DNA of 64,000 nucleotides from Paenibacillus sp. FSL H7-0737 (GCF_000758545.1 NZ_CP009279.1:1736001-1800000), one strand, 5' to 3'. Shown: positions 1 through 9,594, counted from the stretch's first letter. Made by a program: numbers and translations. Notes: generated from the sequence alone by a model not told the origin.

Positions 1-9
1 GTTGAAAAG

Positions 10-32
10 CTCTTCGGATGAAGAGTTTTTTC
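10..32 (+). terminator. Rho-independent terminator of an upstream gene
   Basis: A perfect 6-bp stem (CTCTTC/GAAGAG) with a GGAT loop is followed by seven T. It ends a gene that lies before the window and separates it from the MATE gene. Confidence 0.75.
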
Positions 33-60
33 CATTTTACAGAAAAGAATGTGATATGTT

Positions 61-1446
61 ATGCAGCTTCGCGCGAGTCTTCAGAAGAAAAGATTGCTGG
101 AGAAATATCTTTCTGGGGAGGGGATGGATTATCGGCAAATTATAGCTTTATTTATTCCAATTCTGATTGACCAGGCCTTCATTATTGGACTTAATCTGGT
201 AAATACCGCAATGATTAGCTCGTCCGGGATGGCGGCGGTCAGTGCAGTGAATATGGTGGATTCGCTGAATATTTTTCTGATCAATGTGTTCGTGGCGGTT
301 GCAACCGGGGGGACAGTGGTAGTCGCGCAGTATAAAGGGAGCGGAAACGACCGGATGGTGTCCCAGGCTACGGCGGCTTCGGTCGCTTCGGTGTCGCTGA
401 TCGCTTTGGGAATCGGTCTGCTGCTGATGGGCTTACATACTCCTATATTGAACCTTTTGTTCGGAACCGCCTCACCCGAAGTGCTGGACAATGCCCGCAT
501 CTACCTGATCGGCAGTAGCATCTCATATCTGGGCATCGCGGTGGTTCAGGCGGTATGCGGAGCTCTGCGAGGAGTGGGCAAGACACGGGCTTCTTTGATG
601 CTGTCGCTCATCATGAACCTGCTGTATGTTATCCTGAACGTGGTCTTCATTAACCTGTTGCACATGGGTGTGCTGGGGATGACGCTAGCGATTAATATCG
701 CGCGGTATGCTGGTATGGTTTGTGCCCTGGTGTATCTGTTCAAGGTGGATACGGCCCTCCGGGTGCGTGTTCGTGACCTATTCCGAATCCCTCTGACCAT
801 GCTGCGGAGAATCATGTTCATCGGCGTGCCGTTCGCGGCAGAGCAGATGTTCTTCAACGGGGGGAAACTGCTCACTCAGGTGTTTATTGTCAGCCTAGGC
901 ACTTATGCCATTGCGACCAATGCCATTGCCGGCTCGCTGGCTCTGGTGTTTCAAATTCCAGCCAGCGCGCTGTCGCTAACTATTGTAACGGTGGTCGGCC
1001 AATGTATCGGGCGGGGGAATGTCTCTGAAGCCAGAAAGTTCATCAAGTCCTTTCTCTGGATCGGGTCTGGCTCTTTGGCGTTGATCGCCTTGATTCTGAT
1101 GCCGCTATTCCACCCGCTGGTATCCATCTTTTCCCCACCTTCCGAGATCATTGATGATCTGTTTGTGGTGCTGTTGGTGAATTCCATTGCCCAAGTTCCG
1201 CTGTGGGCCGTCAGCTTTATTTTGCCGTCCGCACTGCGGGCAGCGGGAGATTCCCGCTTCACCTCAATTACCTCAATGCTGACGATGTGGCTGTTTCGGG
1301 TAATTTTTGGATACATCCTTGGGATCGTACTGGGCTACGGTGTCATGGGTGTCTGGCTGGCGATGAACTGCGAGTGGGCCGTTCGCGGGGGCATTTTTCT
1401 TTGGCGCTTCAGGGGCGAAAAGTGGTTTGCACACAAGCTGATTTAG
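61..1446 (+). CDS. MATE family multidrug/metabolite exporter
   Basis: A 461-residue, almost wholly hydrophobic protein with about twelve membrane segments, the usual size of a MATE (NorM/DinF-like) cation-coupled exporter. The N-terminal half begins with the typical stretch IPILIDQAF followed by LVNTAMIS, and GALRGVGKTRASL near residue 170 matches the conserved loop after the sixth helix. The second half repeats the fold (GVPFAAEQMFF, SALRAAGDSRF). The protein should export small organic cations or metabolites using a Na+ or H+ gradient; the substrate cannot be read from sequence. The ATG lies close to the preceding terminator and no strong ribosome binding site is visible before it, so the start is less certain than the family. 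It is a single-gene unit closed by a strong terminator. Confidence 0.88.
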   Translation: MQLRASLQKKRLLEKYLSGEGMDYRQIIALFIPILIDQAFIIGLNLVNTAMISSSGMAAVSAVNMVDSLNIFLINVFVAVATGGTVVVAQYKGSGNDRMVSQATAASVASVSLIALGIGLLLMGLHTPILNLLFGTASPEVLDNARIYLIGSSISYLGIAVVQAVCGALRGVGKTRASLMLSLIMNLLYVILNVVFINLLHMGVLGMTLAINIARYAGMVCALVYLFKVDTALRVRVRDLFRIPLTMLRRIMFIGVPFAAEQMFFNGGKLLTQVFIVSLGTYAIATNAIAGSLALVFQIPASALSLTIVTVVGQCIGRGNVSEARKFIKSFLWIGSGSLALIALILMPLFHPLVSIFSPPSEIIDDLFVVLLVNSIAQVPLWAVSFILPSALRAAGDSRFTSITSMLTMWLFRVIFGYILGIVLGYGVMGVWLAMNCEWAVRGGIFLWRFRGEKWFAHKLI

Positions 1447-1529
1447 AATTGTTATTAAGGAAACGTACTGCCTGCGCCAGCTGACGGAAACGTAGCTCTT
1501 TTATATTAAAAACGTAAAAATACAGCACA

Positions 1530-1574
1530 GGGCAGCGATTCTCATATTTACTTGAGAATTGCTGCCCTCCGTTT
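1530..1574 (+). terminator. Terminator after the MATE gene
   Basis: A 15-bp stem (one G-T pair) beginning GGGCAGC and ending GCTGCCC, with an 8-base loop, followed by TCCGTTTT. It also lies just beyond the 3' end of the opposing CPBP gene. Confidence 0.8.
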
Positions 1575-1656
1575 TGGTTATCGACTGCTTGCTTTAGGTG
1601 ATTATGTTTACAATTGGGTCAGTCGCGATTCTAGAAAATTCTCCGATTCCATTTAT

Positions 1657-2520
1657 TCAGCTTGGCACTGCCTCCTCTGATTTCTGCGCTCGGAATTCCT
1701 TCCTTTTGAAACAAATTAAAAGACAAGTCAGTAACAACACACAGATTAACGTTGCTGTATGAGTAAAACTACTATTCCAAAACATAATCTGAACATTCAT
1801 TAAGGAATGGACGCCAATCACGAAAAATAGATTCTTGGTTAAGACATAGAGTAATGAGAATATGACCCCTAGAATTACTAGTACGATAAAATCATAAACA
1901 AAATCCATTCCGACTAATCCTGAATAGATCCGATTTGGGATATGTATAGCGGCAAAGATCGATTGTGAGAAAAGCATTGCATAACCAATGCGTGAAGTAT
2001 TGTTATTGACTTTTTTTAATAAGAGATAGATTTGAACTAGCAGAAAGCCCCGAAACAAGACTTCTTCCAGTAAAGCATTTCCGAAAATCTGACCCAGGAA
2101 TGCACCAAAGACGACGTTCGAATTCGTAAATATATCATTATTGAATGTTAAACTTGAGTGAGTCAGTAATGTCATACCTAAATCAACAATGTTAATTGCG
2201 AGCCAAAATAGAAAAGTGCCGATAAGTCCTGCTAATAATGTATTCCTTTTTAACCCCAAATCCCTCAGCGATAATTTAGCTATTATACATAAGAAAATAA
2301 CCACTTCTAACACAAGACCGAACAGATTTGCAGCTAACGTTTCGTTGATCCATCCGTTTGTGCTTTTGGCAATAACGCTTAAAGTTCCATTTGCAAAAAG
2401 TACAAGGTTAACCGTTAGAGTGAAGAGAATATGAATAAAAATGAGACTGACGATAAAGCGTATTGATGTAGGCTGAACTTTAACAATCGATAGCTCCTCA
2501 GTTACTTTATTGCGCAGCAT
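1657..2520 (-). CDS. CPBP family intramembrane glutamic protease
   Basis: A 287-residue protein with about eight hydrophobic segments. The CPBP (Abi/CAAX protease) signature is complete: the glutamate pair in EEVLFRGF near residue 155, a second motif with histidine (FAAIHIPNR) near residue 190, and a third (HSLMN) near residue 240. These residues form the active site of Rce1-type membrane proteases, which cut inside the membrane; in Gram-positive bacteria members act in bacteriocin self-immunity, protein maturation or stress signalling. The ATG has a strong AAGGAGG ten bases upstream. No peptide or bacteriocin gene lies beside it, so the substrate is unknown. Confidence 0.85.
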   Translation of the reverse strand: MLRNKVTEELSIVKVQPTSIRFIVSLIFIHILFTLTVNLVLFANGTLSVIAKSTNGWINETLAANLFGLVLEVVIFLCIIAKLSLRDLGLKRNTLLAGLIGTFLFWLAINIVDLGMTLLTHSSLTFNNDIFTNSNVVFGAFLGQIFGNALLEEVLFRGFLLVQIYLLLKKVNNNTSRIGYAMLFSQSIFAAIHIPNRIYSGLVGMDFVYDFIVLVILGVIFSLLYVLTKNLFFVIGVHSLMNVQIMFWNSSFTHTATLICVLLLTCLLICFKRKEFRAQKSEEAVPS

Positions 2521-2687
2521 GATTTGTAATCCTCCTTTGGTTTTACCCGAGCATTGCGTATTCTAGAGCACTATTTATAATACATAATTTTCCAAATGTT
2601 ATCTGAGATTTACTATATTCTTTAAGTGCCCGAGTTCACCATTACAAAAATCATATATTCTCACGTTATTCTTAACTCCTACTCAGA

Positions 2688-2716
2688 TTGACAGATGAAG
2701 GGGCACTGGCTATACT
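2688..2716 (+). promoter_or_regulatory. Sigma-A promoter of alaS
   Basis: A perfect -35 TTGACA (2688-2693) and a -10 TATACT (2711-2716) are 17 bases apart. Transcription should begin near 2723, just before the T-box leader. Confidence 0.8.
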
Positions 2717-2722
2717 TGAAAT

Positions 2723-3012
2723 GTTAAAATGTAAATCGGATAAAACGTTGATGAAAATGAAGTACGCCGGAGGATGGCTTGATCAGAGAACAGGTTCCTT
2801 TACGAAAACATTTCGTAATGGCTGGGAGAACCTTGAAGACAGGCCGGTGGAAAGCTAATTTCGGAGTGTGAGATCACAAACTCACCGGGGGCACCCGTTA
2901 TCAGCCGCGACAAGGCGATCGCCCTTTAACTTTCCCGTAAATTGGGTCAAGGCGATAACCAGGGTGGTACCGCGATATTAATCGTCCCTGAATTATTCAG
3001 GGGCGTTTTTTT
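2723..3012 (+). promoter_or_regulatory. T-box riboswitch, alanine specifier GCU
   Basis: The leader carries the T-box signature AGGGTGGTACCGCG at 2961-2974, which binds the tRNA acceptor end. In stem I, AGTA (2761-2764) is followed by CGCCGG (2765-2770), which pairs with CCGGTG (2844-2849). The opposite side of this specifier loop reads GAAA then GCT at 2854-2856, an alanine codon, in agreement with the downstream alaS. The antiterminator competes with the terminator at 2983-3012. Uncharged tRNA-Ala should therefore allow read-through into alaS. The class is certain; the exact stem I folding was done by eye. Confidence 0.93.
2983..3012 (+). terminator. T-box regulated terminator
   Basis: CGTCCCTGAA (2983-2992) pairs with TTCAGGGGCG (2996-3005) and is followed by seven T. 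The CGTCCCT arm is the part that can pair instead with the T-box sequence to form the antiterminator. Confidence 0.9.
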
Positions 3013-3087
3013 GTTTTTATTTTTTAGAAAATTTGTACAATCTGGCGCATGAGCCGAATTAAAAAGATGAGACGGGAGCTGTAAACA

Positions 3088-5721
3088 ATGAAAGCAAGTG
3101 AAATTCGTTCCAAATGGCTTAAGTTTTTTGAAAGTAAAGGTCACAAGATTGAACCTAGTGCATCTCTCGTACCGCATAACGATCCTTCGCTGTTGTGGAT
3201 CAACGCAGGTATGGCACCGCTGAAAGCATACTTCGATGGCCGTGAGATTCCTGAGAATCCGCGCCTGACGAACTCGCAGAAATGTATTCGTACCAATGAT
3301 ATCGAGAATGTAGGGAAGACACGCCGTCACCATACATTCTTCGAAATGTTAGGTAACTTCTCTATCGGCGATTATTTCAAAGAAGAAGCTATCACATGGG
3401 CTTGGGAATTCTTGACTGGCAAGGAGTGGATCGGCTTCGATCCAGAACGTATTTCCGTAACTGTGTATGCTGAGGATGAAGAGGCATTCAAGCTGTGGAA
3501 TGAAAAAGTGGGCTTGCCAGCAGAACGCATCATTAAGCTGGGAGATGAGAACTTCTGGGATATCGGCGAAGGCCCTTGTGGTCCTTGTTCGGAAATCTTT
3601 TATGACCGCGGCGAAGCTTATGGCAGCGACATGAGCGATCCAGAAATGTATCCAGGTGGAGAAAACGAACGTTGGCTCGAAGTATGGAACCTTGTGTTCT
3701 CACAATTCAACCATAACAAGGATGGCAGCTATACGCCGCTTCCGAACAAGAACATTGATACCGGTGCTGGACTGGAGCGTTTTGCATCCATTCTTCAAGA
3801 TGTAGATTCCAACTTCGATACCGATTTGTTCCAACCGATTATTCAAAAAACAGCTGAGCTTGCTGGTGTAACTTATAAAGATAATGTTGAGCAGGATATC
3901 GCGCTTAAAGTTATCGCTGACCATGTGCGTACCGTTACTTTTGCCGTAGGGGATGGAGTACTTCCTTCTAATGAAGGTCGTGGTTATATTATCCGCCGTT
4001 TGCTGCGCCGTGCTGTTCGTTACGGAAAGACCCTGGGTCTGGATCGTCCGTTCCTGCATGAGTTGACGGAAACCGTTGGTGAGATTATGGGTGTGTATTA
4101 TCCATCCGTTGTCGAGAATCGGGAATATATCGCCAAGATTATCCGTACAGAAGAAGAACGTTTCCATGAGACATTGTCTGATGGATTGGCTATCTTGGGT
4201 GAGATCAGCGCTAAAGCAAAAGCAGATGGGCACAGCACGATTGCTGGCGCTGATGCATTTAAGCTATATGACACTTACGGATTCCCATTTGACCTGACTG
4301 AAGATTTCGCAGCAGAGCAAGGATTAACTGTAGACCGTGAAGGCTTCGATGTCGCTATGCAAGAACAGCGTGATCGTGCAAGAGCTGCACGTCATGACGG
4401 TGGCAGCATGAAGATCCAAGGTGGCGCATTAGCGGATCTGACGGTTAAAAGTGAATTTGTTGGATATAATGACTCGGTAACAGAGTCGAAAATCATGGCT
4501 ATTGTTGTGGGTGATGAATTGGTCGATACCGCTGGCGAAGGCGTAGAGTGCCAAGTAATTCTTGAGGCAACACCGTTCTATGCTGAAAGTGGTGGACAAG
4601 TGAGTGACACAGGTCTGCTTACTGGCGGTTCAGTTACAGCTAAGGTAAAAGGATTGTTCAAGGCCCCACATGGTCAACATGTACATTTGGTAACTGTCGA
4701 AGCTGGAGAATTGAAAGTAGGCGAATCGGTTCGCGCTGAAGTGGATCGTGCACAGCGTGAAGATATCGTGAAGAACCATACAGCTACTCATCTACTGCAT
4801 AAAGCGCTCAAAGAGGTTCTTGGCGGTCATGTCAACCAAGCAGGATCTTTAGTAGAAGGTGCACGTTTACGGTTTGACTTCTCCCACTTCGGAGCGATTA
4901 CACCGGAAGAACTAAGCGATATCGAGCATCGTGTGAATGCACAAATTTGGCGTGGCCTTGATGTGGTCATTGAGAATAAGCCAATTGACGAAGCTAAGGC
5001 TATGGGCGCCATGGCATTATTTGGTGAAAAATATGGCAATATTGTCCGTGTCGTTCAAGTCGGCGATTACAGCCTTGAGCTTTGTGGTGGATGCCATGTA
5101 TCCAACACGTCTCAAATTGGAATTTTCAAGCTGCTTAGCGAAAGTGGTATTGGTTCCGGAGTGCGCCGTATCGAAGCAGTGACTGGACGTTACGCTTATC
5201 AGTTCACTGAGAGCCAACTGGATCTGCTCAAGCAATCTGCGGGTCTACTGAAGTCTTCTCTGAACGACGTTCCAAAACGGATTGAAGCATTGCATAACCA
5301 AGTGCGTGAGCTTTCGCGGGAGAATGAATCCTTGCAAGCTAAGCTTAGCGCAACATTTGCTGCTGAACTAACAAGCAGTGTGAAGACGGTTGGTGCAGGT
5401 ACACAGCTTCTTGCTGTTGCTGTTCAAGCAGGAAATATGGACGCTCTGCGTTCTACTGCAGATGAATTGAAATCCAAGCTCCCGGATGCTGTACTTGTTC
5501 TGGGTGCTGCCATGGACGATAAGGTGAACTTTGTTGTAGCTGTACCACAGGATCTGGTGAAGAAGGGCTTCCACGCTGGTAAGATCGTTAAAGAAGTTGC
5601 AGCAGTATGCGGTGGCGGCGGTGGCGGACGTCCAGATATGGCACAAGCTGGTGGTAAAGATGCCTCCAAGCTTGGCGAGGCACTGGCTAAAGCAGAAGAA
5701 TTAGTGGCTTCCCTAGCATAA
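3088..5721 (+). CDS. alaS: Alanyl-tRNA synthetase
   Basis: An 877-residue class II synthetase of normal length that charges tRNA-Ala in the cytoplasm. The catalytic domain starts at the N terminus (class II motif 1 region around [33 protein letters not shown] near residues 70-90). The editing domain has the zinc-binding pair of motifs HTATH near residue 566 and CGGCH near residue 668, used to remove mischarged Ser and Gly. The C-terminal C-Ala domain ends with a glycine-rich [21 protein letters not shown] ribosome site precedes the ATG. It is controlled by its own alanine T-box and is the first gene of the conserved block that continues with ireB and ruvX. Confidence 0.98.
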   Translation: MKASEIRSKWLKFFESKGHKIEPSASLVPHNDPSLLWINAGMAPLKAYFDGREIPENPRLTNSQKCIRTNDIENVGKTRRHHTFFEMLGNFSIGDYFKEEAITWAWEFLTGKEWIGFDPERISVTVYAEDEEAFKLWNEKVGLPAERIIKLGDENFWDIGEGPCGPCSEIFYDRGEAYGSDMSDPEMYPGGENERWLEVWNLVFSQFNHNKDGSYTPLPNKNIDTGAGLERFASILQDVDSNFDTDLFQPIIQKTAELAGVTYKDNVEQDIALKVIADHVRTVTFAVGDGVLPSNEGRGYIIRRLLRRAVRYGKTLGLDRPFLHELTETVGEIMGVYYPSVVENREYIAKIIRTEEERFHETLSDGLAILGEISAKAKADGHSTIAGADAFKLYDTYGFPFDLTEDFAAEQGLTVDREGFDVAMQEQRDRARAARHDGGSMKIQGGALADLTVKSEFVGYNDSVTESKIMAIVVGDELVDTAGEGVECQVILEATPFYAESGGQVSDTGLLTGGSVTAKVKGLFKAPHGQHVHLVTVEAGELKVGESVRAEVDRAQREDIVKNHTATHLLHKALKEVLGGHVNQAGSLVEGARLRFDFSHFGAITPEELSDIEHRVNAQIWRGLDVVIENKPIDEAKAMGAMALFGEKYGNIVRVVQVGDYSLELCGGCHVSNTSQIGIFKLLSESGIGSGVRRIEAVTGRYAYQFTESQLDLLKQSAGLLKSSLNDVPKRIEALHNQVRELSRENESLQAKLSATFAAELTSSVKTVGAGTQLLAVAVQAGNMDALRSTADELKSKLPDAVLVLGAAMDDKVNFVVAVPQDLVKKGFHAGKIVKEVAAVCGGGGGGRPDMAQAGGKDASKLGEALAKAEELVASLA

Positions 5722-5770
5722 ATAAAAATTACGAAACTATTTCTTAATTTAAACGTATTACGAAAAAACA

Positions 5771-5811
5771 TAGCGGTACTGAGAGTTTGACATCAGTACC
5801 GCTACTCTTTA
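5771..5811 (+). terminator. Terminator after alaS
   Basis: A perfect 12-bp stem (TAGCGGTACTGA with TCAGTACCGCTA, 5771-5782 and 5793-5804) is followed by the weak T-rich run CTCTTTA. Confidence 0.7.
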
Positions 5812-5947
5812 TTAACAGGTGGTTAGATTTTCATGAATAGTTGTGCTTGACAATAGCTTAAAAGCCAAAAATATCATTATTTTTGTAGAGGAAATGCCAA
5901 AAAAAGCGTTATTCCACGCGCAGGATTTCCTCGTTGGGCTATGAATA

Positions 5948-5956
5948 TGTTATGAT
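5948..5956 (+). promoter_or_regulatory. Possible extended -10 promoter for the ireB operon
   Basis: TGTTATGAT fits an extended -10 element (TGnTATAAT). No good -35 lies 17 bases upstream. The 316-base gap 5722-6037 otherwise holds the alaS terminator and an imperfect hairpin (GAGGAAAT 5888-5895 with ATTTCCTC 5925-5932); no gene was seen in it. Confidence 0.45.
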
Positions 5957-6037
5957 AAAGGAAGCAAGTGAGCTGCACAGTAGCAACTTTGCGAAGCCGC
6001 CCTTTTAGGGTGATTTTGCAGAAGGAGAGTGTCACAA

Positions 6038-6313
6038 ATGGACTCCATGGACAAAACGGTCAAATTCAATGTGAAGGGCGACGAAAAGGAAGCTTCTCCC
6101 CAGGAAATATTGCTCGCTGTATACGATGCACTGGTGGAGAAAGAGTATCATCCGATCAATCAGATCGTAGGGTATCTACTTTCCGGAGACCCAGCTTACA
6201 TTCCGCGTCATAACAATGCGAGAAGTTTGGTCCGGAGAAAAGAACGTGATGAGCTGATTGAAGAGCTGGTTAGATTCTACCTCGTCAATCACAAGGTGGA
6301 TAATCCCAGATGA
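6038..6313 (+). CDS. ireB: IreB family regulatory phosphoprotein (YrzL, UPF0297)
   Basis: A 91-residue protein beginning [12 protein letters not shown] and typical of the UPF0297/IreB family. In Enterococcus faecalis IreB is phosphorylated near its N terminus by the PASTA kinase IreK and affects cephalosporin tolerance; here Thr7 is a candidate site. The ATG at 6038 has AGGAG at 6023-6027; an in-frame GTG at 6029 would overlap that site and is rejected. The stop overlaps the ruvX start by 4 bases (ATGA), so the two genes are translationally coupled. The ireB-ruvX pair after alaS is conserved in Bacillales. Confidence 0.92.
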   Translation: MDSMDKTVKFNVKGDEKEASPQEILLAVYDALVEKEYHPINQIVGYLLSGDPAYIPRHNNARSLVRRKERDELIEELVRFYLVNHKVDNPR

Positions 6314-6729
6314 TGAAGAAGTTAGGATTGGATTACGGCGACCGTAGAATCGGTGTAGCCACAAGCGATGTTTTTGGATGGACGGCACAAGCTCTTGAAA
6401 CGATTGAGCGCCGCGGTACTGGTAATGAGTTCGAACGTATTCGTGAACTTGTTACGGAGCACGAAATTGGAGAGATTGTAGTTGGTCTACCGAAGAATAT
6501 GAACGGCTCAGTAGGACCCCGGGGCGAAATCTGCATAGAGTTCGCTGACAAGCTACGGGAGCAATTTGCAATGCCCGTACACCTTTGGGATGAGCGTCTG
6601 ACGACGGTATCCGCAGAGCGGGTGCTGATTGAAGGGGACGTCAGCCGGAAGAAACGCAAAGGGATTGTGGACAAAATGGCTGCAGCCCTGATTTTGCAAA
6701 ATTTTTTGGATGCTAACAGTAAAAGGTGA
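6310..6729 (+). CDS. ruvX: Putative pre-16S rRNA nuclease / Holliday junction resolvase RuvX (YqgF)
   Basis: A 139-residue RNase H-fold protein of the YqgF family, which matures the 5' end of 16S rRNA and has been proposed as a resolvase. Visible motifs are [11 protein letters not shown] at the N terminus (catalytic Asp), [13 protein letters not shown] near residue 58, WDERLTT near residue 97, and DKMAAALIL near residue 123 with the last catalytic Asp. ATG codons at 6310 and 6313 are both possible starts. Second gene of the ireB operon. Confidence 0.95.
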   Translation: MMKKLGLDYGDRRIGVATSDVFGWTAQALETIERRGTGNEFERIRELVTEHEIGEIVVGLPKNMNGSVGPRGEICIEFADKLREQFAMPVHLWDERLTTVSAERVLIEGDVSRKKRKGIVDKMAAALILQNFLDANSKR

Positions 6730-6742
6730 GGGGTGCGAGGAT

Positions 6743-7051
6743 ATGACAAACGAACAGATTGGCCAAGAGGAAGAACCGGAAATTATCTATATTCCTGATG
6801 AGGAAGGTAATGAAGAGGAATTCGAGGTCATTATGAAGTTTGAGGTTGATGGCTCGGACGCTAAGTACATGATGGTGGTTCCGCTTGATTCCGAGGACGA
6901 GGAAACCGATGAGGTTTATGCGTTCCGTTATGTGGAAGAAGGCGACGATCTTCAATTGTTCATGATCGATAATGACGAGGAGTGGGCGATTGTCGAAGAG
7001 ACTTTCAACACACTGGTTGACGAGTTGGACGGAGGATCTGAGAATGACTGA
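6743..7051 (+). CDS. DUF1292 acidic small protein (YrzB family), copy 1
   Basis: A 102-residue, very acidic protein (EEEPEIIYIPDEEGNEEEFEV) of the DUF1292/UPF0473 family, found after ruvX in Bacillales; its function is not established. The ATG at 6743 follows a purine-rich GAGGGGTGCGAGG; an in-frame ATG 33 bases earlier lacks a ribosome site. It overlaps the next gene by 8 bases. Both genes are exactly 102 codons and share the pattern acidic stretch, hydrophobic strand, YAVL/YMMV core and DEEWEDI/DEEWAIV tail, so they look like a tandem duplication. Confidence 0.88.
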   Translation: MTNEQIGQEEEPEIIYIPDEEGNEEEFEVIMKFEVDGSDAKYMMVVPLDSEDEETDEVYAFRYVEEGDDLQLFMIDNDEEWAIVEETFNTLVDELDGGSEND

Positions 7052-7352
7052 TGTATCCGCTGATCAAGCGGTATGGACTTCGCGGCTTAAGGAAGCCTAT
7101 GGAGAAACAGTAGAACTGGAAGATGAGCAGGGCAAGTCTTCCATTTACGATATTATCGCCGAATTTGAAGTCGGTGGTATTGGCTATGCGGTGCTGAAAG
7201 GCACCGGTAAAGACGTGGAATATGAAATTCTGCGTATCGTTGTCTCTCCTGACGGACTTCCGGAACTAGAGAACATCGTGGACGATGAAGAGTGGGAAGA
7301 CATCTCTGAGCTATATGATGAGATGACTTTTCCAGTGGACGATGCAGAATAA
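7044..7352 (+). CDS. DUF1292 acidic small protein, copy 2
   Basis: A 102-residue acidic protein beginning MTDVSADQ. The ATG at 7044 lies inside the end of copy 1 and is preceded by GGAGGAT at 7030-7036, which fixes the start and suggests coupled translation. The core EFEVGGIGYAVLKGTG and the tail DDEEWEDISELYDEM match DUF1292. Compared with copy 1 it begins with a longer helical segment (SRLKEAYGETVELEDE). Role unknown. It is the last gene before a terminator. Confidence 0.85.
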   Translation: MTDVSADQAVWTSRLKEAYGETVELEDEQGKSSIYDIIAEFEVGGIGYAVLKGTGKDVEYEILRIVVSPDGLPELENIVDDEEWEDISELYDEMTFPVDDAE

Positions 7353-7390
7353 ACTTTAAACATGTACGTTACATTTATGATGAGTACGGA

Positions 7391-7416
7391 AGAGGGCGGA
7401 GAATTCCGCGCTCTTT
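7391..7416 (+). terminator. Terminator of the ireB-ruvX-DUF1292 operon
   Basis: AGAGGGCGGA (7391-7400) pairs with TCCGCGCTCT (one mismatch) and is followed by TTTTT. Confidence 0.72.
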
Positions 7417-7472
7417 TTGCTTGGAATACGATCAATATAATTAAAACAACAATCATGATCATGAAATATCTA

Positions 7473-7501
7473 TTGAATTTTAAGTAGTACACTTTTATAC
7501 T
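7473..7501 (+). promoter_or_regulatory. Sigma-A promoter of mltG
   Basis: TTGAAT at 7473-7478 and TATACT at 7496-7501 are 17 bases apart, 28 bases before the mltG start. Confidence 0.7.
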
Positions 7502-7528
7502 TTATAGTCGGAAAGTGAGGAACCTGAC

Positions 7529-8578
7529 TTGAAATCCGCAATCCGTACTGTGCTTATTGTTATTCTTTTGCTGGTAGCAGCAGGAGGCGGAGGCGCTTGG
7601 TACATTTGGAACGGGATGCAACCGGTAGAACCTGCAGGACCCGCCGTAACATTTACGATAGAGAAGGGCATGGGCAGCGCTGAAATTGCTGATCTGCTCG
7701 AACAAAATGGCATTATTCGGAACAGTCTTTTTTTTAAGGGATATTTGAAATGGACCAAAGAAGGTTCCAGCTTCAAAGCTGGTACTTATGTTGCTAGTCC
7801 AGGAGACACCTATGACGAGCTCATCGAGAGGTTAAACGCGGGTGATGTTGTTAAGGAAGAGACCGTAACTTTTACGATTCCGGAAGGATATACTGCTGAG
7901 CAGATTGCCAAGAAGCTTGCTGAGGCATGGAATCAGGATGCTGCTATTTTTCTCGAAATAATGGATACCGGTACGGGCTTGAAGGGAATTGATGTTCTAG
8001 GTATCCCGCAGAATAAGAACCTTCGTCATCGGCTTGAAGGGTATTTGTTCCCTGAAACGTATGAACTAGCCAAGGATAGTACGCCGCAGGAAGTTGTAGA
8101 AGCATTATTGGATCAGTTCCAGAAGAAACTGGACACGATTCCGAATTGGAAGCAAAAGCTAGAAGCACGTGGAATGACACTTCATGAGCTGTTGACAGTG
8201 GCCTCGTTAGTCGAGCGTGAGGTTGTGGTAGATAGTGAACGACCATTAGTTGCTGGCGTGATATATAACCGCTTAAAGAAAGAGCAGAAGCTGGAGATTG
8301 ATGCTACGGTTCAATATTTGCTCGACAAACAGAAGGAAAGACTGTTATATAAAGATTTGGAAGTTGACAGTCCTTATAATACGTATAGAAATATTGGGCT
8401 TCCTCCGGGACCTATTAGTAACCCAGGGCTGGCCTCCATTCAGGCGGCACTTGAACCTGAGGCATCTGAGTACTACTTCTATGTGACTAAGAAAGATGGT
8501 ACACAGGGCCATTTGTTTGCTAAGACCTACAAGGAACATTTAGCCAATATCGAAAAAAGTAAGCAAGAATCGAAATAA
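7529..8578 (+). CDS. mltG: Endolytic murein transglycosylase MltG
   Basis: A 349-residue protein with one N-terminal membrane segment (about residues 7-25) and an extracellular YceG domain. MltG cleaves nascent glycan strands near the membrane and so ends or releases newly made peptidoglycan. The catalytic glutamate is in SLVEREVV near residue 234, and the family stretch VAGVIYNRL and IGLPPGPISNPG follow. Translation begins at a TTG after GTGAGGA. In Bacillus subtilis the same gene (yrrL) lies at this place in the alaS block. It has its own promoter and is probably cotranscribed with the two U32 genes that follow. Confidence 0.94.
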   Translation: MKSAIRTVLIVILLLVAAGGGGAWYIWNGMQPVEPAGPAVTFTIEKGMGSAEIADLLEQNGIIRNSLFFKGYLKWTKEGSSFKAGTYVASPGDTYDELIERLNAGDVVKEETVTFTIPEGYTAEQIAKKLAEAWNQDAAIFLEIMDTGTGLKGIDVLGIPQNKNLRHRLEGYLFPETYELAKDSTPQEVVEALLDQFQKKLDTIPNWKQKLEARGMTLHELLTVASLVEREVVVDSERPLVAGVIYNRLKKEQKLEIDATVQYLLDKQKERLLYKDLEVDSPYNTYRNIGLPPGPISNPGLASIQAALEPEASEYYFYVTKKDGTQGHLFAKTYKEHLANIEKSKQESK

Positions 8579-8634
8579 AATATTAAAATGAAGAGTGGTG
8601 CGGTTGAAATAACTGTACAAGTAGGAGGTACAAC

Positions 8635-9567
8635 ATGATTAACAAACCGGAATTGCTGGCGACAGCAGCATCCTTAGAGGAAGCTGCTGCTTTGCTGGAT
8701 GCCGGAGCAGATGCATTGCTCATCGGGGATGACCGTTTTGGCATGCGTCTTGCCGGACATTTTTCTCTGGAGGATACAGCTGCTGTTGTAGAAATGGCAC
8801 ATGCGCGTGGCTGCAAAGTATATGCTGGACTAGGTGGACTCATGTCCAACCTTCTTCTCGAAGAGCTCCCTGCCTATGTGAAGGCTATAGGTGAACTTGG
8901 TGTTGACGGTGTTGAGTTCGGTGATCCTGCTGTGTTAACCACAGTGAAGAAGGAAGCACCGGGCATGAATCTGCATTGGAATGCGGAAATGACCTCTACC
9001 AATTACGCAACCGCGAATTATTGGGGGCGTAAAGGTGCTACTCGCGTCGTTCTTGCCCGTGAGCTGAATATGGATGAAATGACGGAAATGGTTCCGCTTT
9101 TAGAGGTAGAGGCACAGGTTCAGGTTCACGGCATGACCAATATATACCATTCCAAGCGTAAGCTTGTAGAAAGCTATATGTCACATCAAGGACGTCCAAG
9201 CGAGGGCGGTAGTCTTGGTAAGGAACGTGGTCTATTTTTGATCGAGGCAGAACGAGATGACCAAAAGTTCCCAATCTATGAAGACGAGAACGGTACACAT
9301 ATTATGAGTTCGGAAGATATTTGTATTTTGGAGGATCTTCATATCCTTATGGCTGCAGGCGTACAGAGTTTTAAGATTGAAGGATTGTTGAAATCAACAG
9401 CGTATAATGTGGCGGTTGTTAAGACTTATCGCAGAGCTATTGATCTCTACGTAGTTGATCCAGAAGCATATTCTTTCCAAGAGGATTGGATGGAAGCTAT
9501 CAGAACGTTGCAGGATCCAGAACGGGAGCTAAGCTTCGGATTTTTCTATAAAGAGCAAGTATATTAA
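8635..9567 (+). CDS. yrrN: Peptidase U32 family protein, YrrN type (tRNA 5-hydroxyuridine synthesis)
   Basis: A 310-residue U32 family protein with an opening (KPELLATAASLEEAAALLDAGADALLIG) typical of the TIM-barrel domain. It lacks the cysteine cluster present in its partner downstream, as YrrN does. In Bacillus subtilis YrrN and YrrO (TrhP1/TrhP2) are needed to make 5-hydroxyuridine at tRNA position 34. AGGAGG lies 8 bases before the ATG. The methyltransferase gene yrrM (trmR), which in B. subtilis lies between mltG and yrrN, is absent here: only 56 bases separate the two genes. Confidence 0.88.
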   Translation: MINKPELLATAASLEEAAALLDAGADALLIGDDRFGMRLAGHFSLEDTAAVVEMAHARGCKVYAGLGGLMSNLLLEELPAYVKAIGELGVDGVEFGDPAVLTTVKKEAPGMNLHWNAEMTSTNYATANYWGRKGATRVVLARELNMDEMTEMVPLLEVEAQVQVHGMTNIYHSKRKLVESYMSHQGRPSEGGSLGKERGLFLIEAERDDQKFPIYEDENGTHIMSSEDICILEDLHILMAAGVQSFKIEGLLKSTAYNVAVVKTYRRAIDLYVVDPEAYSFQEDWMEAIRTLQDPERELSFGFFYKEQVY

Positions 9568-9594
9568 GTTTAATTTAATGAGAGTTTTTTAGTT

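Noticed and set aside
1203..1484. A 93-residue open frame overlapping the end of the MATE gene
   Set aside because: It is out of frame with a convincing membrane protein and has no ribosome site.
5847..5877. Promoter TTGACA-19-TATCAT after alaS
   Set aside because: The spacing is too long; the extended -10 at 5948 is a better candidate for the ireB operon.
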